DNA of 64,000 nucleotides from an uncultured Bryobacterales bacterium (GTDB lineage Bacteria > Acidobacteriota > Terriglobia > Bryobacterales > UBA6623): contig OY282420.1 of assembly GCA_958295955.1 (NCBI GenBank), positions 3,300,435-3,364,434 of the forward strand, read 5' to 3'. The notes below the pieces were generated by a model. It worked only from the letters and a program-made list of their open reading frames with translations. It made no database searches and was not told the origin of the DNA. The position numbers and the translations under genes were made by a program. Shown here one piece after another: positions 27,544 through 34,242 of this stretch; within the stretch, counting starts at the first letter, position 1, and each line of letters opens with the position of its first letter.

Positions 27544-28548
27544 TCAACCGCGCGGCGCCGCTTCGATGATCGTGACCGCTTGCGGCGCCGCGTCGGCCGC
27601 AGACAGGGAATCGAACCCGGCCTGGCGCAACAGGCTCTTCCACTCCGCCGCGGTGCGCTCCCTGCCGCCGGTTGCGACCAGCATGTTGAGGTCGCTCATC
27701 AGCCGCTGCTCCAGTCCCTCGTCGGGGCCGGCGACGACTTCCGGCAAGACGAACTCGATCAGCAAAAGGCGGCCCTCGGCAGGGAGAACGGCCCGGCAGC
27801 GGCGCAGAATCTTGACCGCCTCCTCGTCCGGGTAGCCGTGCAGCACGCTTTTCAGAACGTGAACGTCCGCGCCGGGCGGGACGCGCTCCAGCAAGTCGGC
27901 CGCCTCGCAATCGCACCTCGCGCCGAACCCCTCGGCCTGCAGGCGGGCGGCCGCCTTGGCGACGGCTTCGGGCCGGTCGACGAGCATGCCGCGCACGTCG
28001 GGCCAGGCGCCGAGAATCGCCGCGGTCAGGGCGCCGCCGCCGCAGCCGAGGTCGGCCGCTACGCGATGCCGCGAGAAGTCCCACGCGCGGGCGATCGGCA
28101 TGTAGTCTTCCGCGGGCGCCGTGCCCATCACGGCGCGGAAGATTTGCGGCGCTTCGGGGTCTTCCTCCCAGCGCCGGGGGGCGCCCTCGGGCCGCAGGCT
28201 CGCTGCAGTTTTTCCCTCCCGGACGCATTCGGCGAGCCGGCCCCAATCGTCGGCGAGCAGATCGGCCCAGAAGATGACGGCGGCCCATTCCGAGCTGCGA
28301 TCGTCCTTGCGCAGCGGCATGCCGCGTTCCGTCAGGCGGAAGAAGCCGGGCCGGGTCTCGACCGCGATGTCGAAGCTCGCCAGGGCGCGCAGCAGACGGC
28401 GCAGGGCGGCCGGGTCGGCGCGGCAGGCGGCGGCCAGCCGTTCCACGGAACGTTCGTCCCGGCCGAGAGCGTCGGCGACGCCCAGCCGCGCGGCGGCGCA
28501 GAGCGCGCGGCCGCGGAAGTAGCCCATCGCCATCGCCGTCAAGGTCAT
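27544..28548 (-). CDS. SAM-dependent O-methyltransferase (acetylserotonin/AdoMet MT family 2)
   Basis: A 334-residue plant-type O-methyltransferase. The N-terminal winged-helix dimerisation part contains LGVADALGRDERSVERLAAA and PAALRRLLRALASFDI. The catalytic domain has SAM motif I VAADLGCGGGALTAAIL, the acidic motif LVDRPEAV, and VHVLKSVLHGYPDEEAVKIL, where His-Gly occupies the family active-site region. Bacterial members often methylate hydroxyls of carotenoids or polyketides; no such pathway is nearby. It begins the minus-strand group ending in sulfatase, with the plus-strand defence island starting beyond it. Confidence 0.85.
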   Translation of the reverse strand: MTLTAMAMGYFRGRALCAAARLGVADALGRDERSVERLAAACRADPAALRRLLRALASFDIAVETRPGFFRLTERGMPLRKDDRSSEWAAVIFWADLLADDWGRLAECVREGKTAASLRPEGAPRRWEEDPEAPQIFRAVMGTAPAEDYMPIARAWDFSRHRVAADLGCGGGALTAAILGAWPDVRGMLVDRPEAVAKAAARLQAEGFGARCDCEAADLLERVPPGADVHVLKSVLHGYPDEEAVKILRRCRAVLPAEGRLLLIEFVLPEVVAGPDEGLEQRLMSDLNMLVATGGRERTAAEWKSLLRQAGFDSLSAADAAPQAVTIIEAAPRG

Positions 28549-28678
28549 GCTTCGCCGCCGCCCGATAAAGAAAGCATATCGCCATGAGTGCGCTGCGCAT
28601 CGAAGATATGGAGCCGCGCGCGCTCCATGCGCCGCGAACGGCGCCGGCGAGTTCCTGTTCGGCAATGCCAATGTATTC

Positions 28679-28706
28679 TTGACAGGGGCGGCAAAGACCG
28701 TATGAA
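28679..28706 (+). promoter_or_regulatory. Predicted promoter at the head of the defence island
   Basis: TTGACA (28679-28684), a 16-base spacer, and TATGAA (28701-28706) precede a short coding frame with a strong ribosome binding site and, further on, the mod gene. It is the only good consensus -35/-10 pair seen in the 363 bases between the methyltransferase and mod. The stretch 28549-28678 holds nothing else recognisable. Confidence 0.5.
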
Positions 28707-28726
28707 ATCGAATCAGGGGGAGCCGT

Positions 28727-28849
28727 ATGCAGCGGATAACCGCATGTCTGACCGACGACCTCGCCGCAGCCCTGGAACGGCTTCGGCGCCCCGCCGACCC
28801 GGTATTGGCCTGGGAGCGGGTCAGGCATGAGTTGCTCGGTTCGAATTGA
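28727..28849 (+). CDS. Small open frame, 40 residues, antitoxin-like start
   Basis: A 40-codon frame opening with MQRITACLTDDLAAALERL. It has GGGGGAG about five bases before its ATG and lies 20 bases after a predicted promoter. The beta strand followed by an amphipathic helix resembles the first half of a ribbon-helix-helix antitoxin, but the second helix does not fit clearly. It may be a real small gene, a leader peptide for the mod transcript, or the remnant of an antitoxin. The gap to mod is 62 bases. Not recognised beyond this. Confidence 0.4.
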   Translation: MQRITACLTDDLAAALERLRRPADPVLAWERVRHELLGSN

Positions 28850-28911
28850 GCGCAGCGTGCGGCGGCGCGCTCTGAGGGAGCCGAGGGCCAAGCCGTGAAC
28901 AGGGAGGCCGC

Positions 28912-30798
28912 GTGAAAAAAATTGCAGCCGACGCCCCTCAGACGCGCTCGGCGGACATAGTTGCCGAGAACGTGGAGCGCCTGAAAGCCCTGTTTCCCGA
29001 GGCGTGCGCCGAGGGGAAGATCGACTTCGCCACGCTCAAGCAGCTTCTCGGCGGCGAGGTCGAAGAGCGCGAGGAAAAGTACGGCCTGAACTGGCACGGC
29101 AAGCGCCGCGCCCGGCAACTCGCGCTGACGCCTTCGACCGGCGCGCTGCGCCCCTGCCCGGAGGAAAGCGTCGATTGGGACACGACGCAAAACCTGATGA
29201 TCGAGGGCGACAACCTGGAAGTGCTCAAGCTGCTGCAGAAGAGCTACGCCGGGAAAGTAAAGCTGATCTACATCGACCCGCCGTACAACACGGGGAACGA
29301 CTTCGTATATCCCGATGACTACCGCGACAACATCAAGAACTACCTGGAGTTGACGGGGCAGACCGACGGCGAGAACCGCAAGCTGTCGTCCAACACCGAA
29401 GCCTCGGGCCGGTTCCATACCGATTGGCTGAACATGATGTACCCGCGGCTCAAGCTGGCTAAGTATCTACTTCGACGTGACGGTGTGATTTTCATCAGTA
29501 TCGACGATGGTGAACTACCTGCACTGCGTCTTGCGGCAGATGATATTTTCGGCGAAGAAAATTTCCTTGCCTGTTTCGTATGGAAGAGCAGACAAAACAA
29601 AGATAATCGGACACTCACAGGCGCCTCGGTCGATCATGAATATATAGTTTGTTATGGCAACAATATCAGGGGGAACGTTCGCGACCAAAGCCAATATTCT
29701 AATTTAGATAATGATTCCCGTGGTGACTGGATCAGCGCCAACATGGTGGGAATCGCTACGGCTGAGCGGCGCCCAAACCTTCATTACGATCTGGTTAACC
29801 CTGGGACGGGACTTAACTACGGTTGTCCTCGGATGGGTTGGAGATATGACCGTGACACGATGGCACGGCTGATTGATGAAAAAAGGGTGCTGTGGCCGGC
29901 CAACCCCAATGGGCGACCGCGCCGGAAAGCTTTTCTTTCTGAACTGGAGTCCGATTTCACCGGGTTCTCTACATTCATCGGGGATTATATATTCACGCGA
30001 GATGGTACGGCCGATATTGATGCGCTATTCGACGTTCGACTTTTTAGTTTTCCCAAACCAGTGAGACTGATTACGAACCTAATTGAACAAGGCGCCGATG
30101 GTGAGGATATAGTGCTGGACTTTTTCGCGGGTTCTGGTACTACCGGTCACGCGGTGATGGCGCAAAATGCTGCCGATGGTGGAAAACGCCGCTATATTCT
30201 TATTCAGTTGCCCGAGCTTTTAAGTACAGAAAATAGGGATCAGAAGACTGCCGCCGACTTTTGCGATAGGCTTGGCAAGCCCTGCAACATCGCCGAACTG
30301 ACAAAAGAGCGTCTCCGCCGTGCCGGAAACAAAGTACGGGGTGAGAATCCGATGTTTGCCGGCGACATCGGCTTCCGCGTCTTCAGACTCGACACAACGA
30401 ACATCCGGTCCTGGGAACCCGACCGCAAGGACTTGGAAGGAACCTTGCTCGACGGCATTGACCACATCAAGCCGGATCGGAGCGAGCAGGACATCCTCTA
30501 CGAACTGCTGCTGAAGCTCGGTCTTGACCTCAGTGCGCCCATCGAGACGCGGACCGTCGCCGGCAAGCAAGTGCGCTCCATCGGCGCCGGCGTGTTGTTC
30601 GCTTGCCTCGACGAGAACATTGCTAGGGAGGATGTCGAGCCGCTGGCCTTCGGCATCACCGCGTGGCGCGCGGAATTGACGCCCGCCGGCGACAGCACGG
30701 TCGTCTTCCGCGACAGCGCCTTCGCCGACGACGTGGCCAAGACCAACCTAGCGGCCATCCTGGAGCAGCGCGGCTTGGGCAACGTGCGGAGCTTGTAG
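28912..30798 (+). CDS. mod: Type III restriction-modification DNA methyltransferase (Mod)
   Basis: A 628-residue adenine-N6 methyltransferase of the beta class, which both recognises and methylates the target site. Catalytic motif IV is DPPYNTG at 122-128, and the SAM motif I is DFFAGSGTTGH at 403-413; the target-recognition region lies between them. The start is GTG 28912 with AGGGAGG in front. Base composition changes inside the gene: roughly 29455-30330 (codons 182-473) is clearly richer in A and T than both ends, so the recognition part seems to have been exchanged. The matching Res gene is 3.4 kb downstream instead of adjacent. Confidence 0.93.
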   Translation: MKKIAADAPQTRSADIVAENVERLKALFPEACAEGKIDFATLKQLLGGEVEEREEKYGLNWHGKRRARQLALTPSTGALRPCPEESVDWDTTQNLMIEGDNLEVLKLLQKSYAGKVKLIYIDPPYNTGNDFVYPDDYRDNIKNYLELTGQTDGENRKLSSNTEASGRFHTDWLNMMYPRLKLAKYLLRRDGVIFISIDDGELPALRLAADDIFGEENFLACFVWKSRQNKDNRTLTGASVDHEYIVCYGNNIRGNVRDQSQYSNLDNDSRGDWISANMVGIATAERRPNLHYDLVNPGTGLNYGCPRMGWRYDRDTMARLIDEKRVLWPANPNGRPRRKAFLSELESDFTGFSTFIGDYIFTRDGTADIDALFDVRLFSFPKPVRLITNLIEQGADGEDIVLDFFAGSGTTGHAVMAQNAADGGKRRYILIQLPELLSTENRDQKTAADFCDRLGKPCNIAELTKERLRRAGNKVRGENPMFAGDIGFRVFRLDTTNIRSWEPDRKDLEGTLLDGIDHIKPDRSEQDILYELLLKLGLDLSAPIETRTVAGKQVRSIGAGVLFACLDENIAREDVEPLAFGITAWRAELTPAGDSTVVFRDSAFADDVAKTNLAAILEQRGLGNVRSL

Positions 30799-30811
30799 AG
30801 AAGGAGTTATT

Positions 30812-31681
30812 GTGCCCCCCGATACATCTAATTCCCTCATAAATCTTGGAGACCCATCGAAGCCTGTTGATACCCTGATAAAAAAGGTATCGAACGCAGT
30901 GGGTGTTCTCTATGCGCCCCGGCAGATCAAAAGAGTTGCAAAGGCTGAAGCAGAAGCAGCATCGATAAAGGCATTGACAGAAGCGCAATCCAAAATCGAG
31001 ATAACCGACTTGCATCGAAGAGCAGCAAGTCGATGGATTGAAGAAGAAGCGCAACGCCAGAAAAACATGGAAGATATTACCGCTAAAGCGTTGCCGGGGT
31101 TGAACGAAGACGCAAAACCGGATTCCATCGAAGACGATTGGCTTGTCAATTTCTTCGATAAATGTAGAATCGTTTCTGATGATGAGATGCAGGGTCTATG
31201 GTCGCGTGTTCTATCCGGCGAAGCGAACGGCCCCGGGACCTATTCGAAGAGGACGGTCAATTTTCTTTCCGATCTTGATAAGGCCGAAGCCAAACTTTTC
31301 ACCAAACTCTGTGGATTCACCTGGGATATTGGAGGTATTTATCCTCTGATATTCGATCATGAAGCGGAAATTTACAACAGAAATGATATTAATTATAGCT
31401 CCCTAATTCACCTTGACAGTATTGGGTTTACTCAATTTAATGGACCGACCGTCTTTTTCAGAGTTGGTCTTCCCAAGAAATTCTCCATACATTACTACGG
31501 TAGGCCGTTGGACTTGGAGATGCCCCAAGATGTTGACAACAAACTTGACATGGGAAATACGCTTCTTACAAGTATCGGCCGAGAGCTTGCGCCGATATGC
31601 GGCAGCAAGCCCGTGGAGGGATTCTATGATTATGTAAAGGACAATTGGAAGCAGTATTTGTCGGAGTCAGAGAGAAAGTAA
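30812..31681 (+). CDS. DUF2806-like protein
   Basis: A 289-residue soluble protein with lower GC than the flanking genome. A helical, charged first third (IKRVAKAEAEAASIKALTEA) is followed by the pattern IVSDDEMQGLWSRVLSGEAN and SKRTVNFLSDLDKAEAKLF, characteristic of DUF2806/TIGR03899-type proteins, whose role is not known. It starts at GTG 30812 with AAGGAG upstream, 13 bases after mod, so it is very probably co-transcribed. Members of this family recur in phage-defence neighbourhoods; function here is unassigned. A regulator or effector of the island is possible. Confidence 0.6.
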   Translation: MPPDTSNSLINLGDPSKPVDTLIKKVSNAVGVLYAPRQIKRVAKAEAEAASIKALTEAQSKIEITDLHRRAASRWIEEEAQRQKNMEDITAKALPGLNEDAKPDSIEDDWLVNFFDKCRIVSDDEMQGLWSRVLSGEANGPGTYSKRTVNFLSDLDKAEAKLFTKLCGFTWDIGGIYPLIFDHEAEIYNRNDINYSSLIHLDSIGFTQFNGPTVFFRVGLPKKFSIHYYGRPLDLEMPQDVDNKLDMGNTLLTSIGRELAPICGSKPVEGFYDYVKDNWKQYLSESERK

Positions 31682-31754
31682 TAAAGCCCCGCTTCGAATC
31701 TGAATCTAAATATTTGAACCCAGGAATTGAAATCATCTGAGAAAGGAGTATGCA

Positions 31755-32045
31755 ATGGACAAAGATAAGGCGCTGACGCTGCTGCGAGTACACAAGCCTG
31801 TCCTGGCGCGGCGGTTCGGCGTCGTCGATATGGCGCTTTTCGGATCGACGGCCCGCGGTGAGGCGGCAGACGACGGCGACATCGATATCCTGGTCGGTTT
31901 CGATGGGCCGGCGACATCCAAGCGCTACTTCGGGGTCCAATTCTATTTGGAAGATCTTCTGGGCTTCCCCGTCGACTTGGTCACGGACAAGGCGCTGCGC
32001 CCGGAGTTGCGCCCGTATGTCGAAAAGGATGCGGTCCACGTGTAG
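31755..32045 (+). CDS. MNT-type minimal nucleotidyltransferase (MntA-like)
   Basis: A 96-residue DNA polymerase beta-like nucleotidyltransferase. The active site is complete: GS at 30-31 in ALFGSTARGEA, then DGDIDILV with the metal-binding Asp42 and Asp44. In HEPN/MNT toxin-antitoxin pairs such proteins AMPylate and silence the HEPN RNase, but no HEPN partner with its RxxxxxH motif is seen next to it. GC is high again, unlike the DUF2806 gene before it. The ribosome binding site AAAGGAG is strong. It may be an orphan, or act on another island protein. Confidence 0.85.
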   Translation: MDKDKALTLLRVHKPVLARRFGVVDMALFGSTARGEAADDGDIDILVGFDGPATSKRYFGVQFYLEDLLGFPVDLVTDKALRPELRPYVEKDAVHV

Positions 32046-32101
32046 CGGAAAACGGGGAGAACGCGGATGGCGCTTCCAGGTAAGCTGACTGTCCGCCCGT
32101 G

Positions 32102-32123
32102 TTGTATTACAATCCGTATTACG
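32102..32123. promoter_or_regulatory. Paired palindromes, probable antitoxin operator
   Basis: TTGTATTACAA (32102-32112) and CGTATTACG (32115-32123) are both short palindromes sharing GTATTAC, with a 12-base period, just upstream of the ribbon-helix-helix gene. Ribbon-helix-helix antitoxins usually repress themselves through such paired sites, so autoregulation is likely. Confidence 0.55.
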
Positions 32124-32139
32124 AAAGCGGGGAGCACCC

Positions 32140-32400
32140 ATGAGCATCAGGACAGTTCGACTCGATGACGATGCGGAATCGACCTTGGCAGCCTTGCGGC
32201 AACGGACCGGCCTGTCGATCTCTGAGGTGCTGAAACGCGGCCTGCGCGCCTACGCGGCGGCCGAGCGCGAAACAACGGCTGAGTACCCTTACGAGATATA
32301 CCGACGTCTTGACCCGGGTCCCGGCGGCGCCGCTATCGGCCCGGCTTCCCAGGCCAAGGCTTTGGTTGTCGAAGCGGTCAGGAAGAAGCACGGGCGGTGA
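32140..32400 (+). CDS. Ribbon-helix-helix antitoxin (VapB/CopG type)
   Basis: An 86-residue protein. The first 45 residues form a ribbon-helix-helix DNA-binding domain: strand SIRTVRLDDDAESTL, then helices AALRQRTG and SISEVLKRGLRAYAA. The remainder would wrap a toxin partner. GGGGAG precedes the ATG. Its TGA overlaps a GTG that begins a PIN-toxin-like frame, the normal vapBC arrangement, but that frame is broken after 24 codons. The antitoxin therefore appears to have outlived its toxin. It may still regulate the island through the palindromes upstream. Confidence 0.8.
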   Translation: MSIRTVRLDDDAESTLAALRQRTGLSISEVLKRGLRAYAAAERETTAEYPYEIYRRLDPGPGGAAIGPASQAKALVVEAVRKKHGR

Positions 32401-32471
32401 TTCTGATTGACGCAGACCTACTCGTCGCTTTGTTCGGTGCGACAGACTGTGGGTATTGTCGGAGTGAATGA
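32397..32471 (+). pseudogene. Truncated VapC-like PIN toxin
   Basis: A GTG overlapping the antitoxin stop (GTGA) opens a 24-codon frame reading ILIDADLLVALFG, the typical first strand and helix of a PIN-domain RNase with its first catalytic aspartate. It then runs into unrelated sequence (ATDCGYCRSE) and stops. The rest of the toxin, about 110 codons with the other acidic residues, is absent. The next gene starts at 32468, so the toxin was probably cut when the DUF488 gene block was inserted. Confidence 0.65.
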
Positions 32472-33403
32472 TGATCTCTCCAAAGAATAACGGAAATCGC
32501 CGGTTATACACGCGTCGGAGTCGGCTTCTCGCACTGCTTTACGCACTTGGAGGTAAAATTGGAAACAGGGACTTCCAGAAGCTTCTGTTTCTCTACTGCC
32601 AAGAATTGCCTTCCGTTGGTCGGGTAGGCAGAGTTGCAGATCCTTTGTATGAGTTCGTACCTTACCGGTACGGGGCTTTTTCATTTACATGCTATGCCGA
32701 CCGGCGCTATCTTATCGATCATGGCTTGGTTAACAAGGATGAGAACTCCTGGATACTTACCGATATGGGGAAACATATCGGGCGCGAGATTTTGGATTCC
32801 GCGATACGTTCATTCGCTCATCGCTATCACAATCTGCGCGGTGATATGCTCATAGCGGAAACCTATCGTCGATATCCTTATTACGCGATCCACAGCGAAA
32901 TTGCCGAGCGTGTGCTCCAGGGCGACGAAACTGCTTTATCTAGTATCGAAGCTGCCCGCCCGGAAAGAAAAGTTGGCGCGTTCTCGACTATCGGCTATGA
33001 GGGGCGAACTCTGGAGAATTATTTGAATGCGCTGATTGAGTCGAGTGTCACCGTACTTTGCGATGTTCGACGGAATGCCATCAGCCGCAAGTACGGCTTT
33101 TCGAAGGCTACGCTTGCGAAAGCATGTGACCGCGTCGGCATTCACTACGAGCATTTGCCTGAACTTGGAATTGAATCCCAACTGCGACAAGGCCTCAAAA
33201 AGCAGGAAGATTTTGATGCCCTATTCGAGATGTATAAGAAACGCATCCTGCCGATGCGGAGCGATGCTCTTGAAAAAATCCGTTTCTGGTTGCGCTCCGG
33301 AAAGGCTGTGGCGCTCACCTGCTATGAGCGTGAGGCTGTCCAATGCCATCGACATTGTGTGAGTGCTGCAGTGGGGCGGGATTATACCGTGAGGCACATA
33401 TGA
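32468..33403 (+). CDS. Panacea/SocA-like N-terminal domain fused to DUF488
   Basis: A 311-residue protein of low GC. Residues about 18-125 (LLALLYALGGKIGNRDFQKL, then YEFVPYRYGAFSF and a Trp-Leu-Thr winged-helix end) resemble the Panacea/SocA (DUF4065) fold, known as an antitoxin and proteolysis-adaptor domain. Residues about 170-311 are DUF488: STIGYEGRTLENYLNAL, LCDVRRNAISRKYGFSK, and the conserved CYE at 285-287 with CHR at 293-295. The biochemical role of DUF488 is unknown. It overlaps the next gene by ATGA and is the first of three coupled genes ending in res. The Panacea assignment is by eye and moderate. Confidence 0.65.
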   Translation: MMISPKNNGNRRLYTRRSRLLALLYALGGKIGNRDFQKLLFLYCQELPSVGRVGRVADPLYEFVPYRYGAFSFTCYADRRYLIDHGLVNKDENSWILTDMGKHIGREILDSAIRSFAHRYHNLRGDMLIAETYRRYPYYAIHSEIAERVLQGDETALSSIEAARPERKVGAFSTIGYEGRTLENYLNALIESSVTVLCDVRRNAISRKYGFSKATLAKACDRVGIHYEHLPELGIESQLRQGLKKQEDFDALFEMYKKRILPMRSDALEKIRFWLRSGKAVALTCYEREAVQCHRHCVSAAVGRDYTVRHI

Positions 33404-34242
33404 TGGCCACGAAAGAGAAAGAACGTATCCTTGTCACGGTAAAGACCTACCCGACTTTATCTAAGAAATACGGCGAGACTGTATGCACGGCCGGGGTCAG
33501 AGAGGATGGAACTTGGGTTCGCATCTATCCCGTACCGTTTCGCCGACTCGATGAGAGCGAACAATACCGCAAATTCGACTGGATTGAATGCCGTCTTGTA
33601 CGGAGGACAGCCGATCCTAGACCTGAGTCTTTCAGGACGGCGGGTGAAATTATTCGGGTTGGACACATCGGTACATCTGGAAAATGGAGCAAACGCCGGC
33701 ACATACTGCTCCAGAAGGCACGGGTTTACGACAGACTGGACGAACTTATCCAAGGGGCTAAAAACAATGAAGTCTCACTGGCTGTGTTCAAACCCCAAAA
33801 GGTTAGTGATTTCATTTGGGAGAATGAAGAACCCGATTGGAATGAAGACAAGCTCCAAGCGATGCGCTCGCTGCATAGCCAACTCGCGATGTTCGAAGAC
33901 AATGATTGGCGGCGGACGTTTCAGCTAATTCCGAAGCTGCCTTACAGCTTCTCGTACAAGTTTGAGGATGCTGCCGGAAAACGCAGCAAATTGCAGGTGC
34001 TGGACTGGGAAGTCGGCGCTCTCTATTGGAACTGTTTACGATCAACAGGAAAGGACGAGACAGCAGCGCTCAACAAGGTACGAGAGAAGTATTTCGATGC
34101 GTTCCTGAAGACGGATCTTCATTTTTTCCTTGGCACGACACAGCAATTTCACCAATTCGCTCCAAATCCGTGGGTCATTATCGGAGTGTTTCCGATTCCG
34201 CATGATGCGCAGGAAAGCCTTTTTTCTGAGTCCGTGTCATGA
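33400..34242 (+). CDS. Unrecognised protein coupled to DUF488 and Res
   Basis: A 280-residue soluble protein without signal peptide or membrane segment. I do not recognise the family with confidence. The N-terminal part (ILVTVKTYPTLSKKYGETVC, AGVREDGTWVRIYPVPFRRL) is strand-rich and could be a small beta-barrel of nucleic-acid-binding type. The middle is helical and charged; the end has FHQFAPNPWVIIGVFPIP. Its start overlaps the DUF488 gene stop (ATGATG, start 33400 or 33403) and its own stop overlaps the res start (ATGA). Such tight coupling implies that the three products work in fixed ratio or in one complex. Confidence 0.6.
   Translation: MMATKEKERILVTVKTYPTLSKKYGETVCTAGVREDGTWVRIYPVPFRRLDESEQYRKFDWIECRLVRRTADPRPESFRTAGEIIRVGHIGTSGKWSKRRHILLQKARVYDRLDELIQGAKNNEVSLAVFKPQKVSDFIWENEEPDWNEDKLQAMRSLHSQLAMFEDNDWRRTFQLIPKLPYSFSYKFEDAAGKRSKLQVLDWEVGALYWNCLRSTGKDETAALNKVREKYFDAFLKTDLHFFLGTTQQFHQFAPNPWVIIGVFPIPHDAQESLFSESVS

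Noticed and set aside
28588-28830. An 80-codon frame starting at 28588
   Set aside because: Arg-rich, without ribosome binding site; the frame at 28727 with a strong ribosome binding site is the better candidate in this gap.
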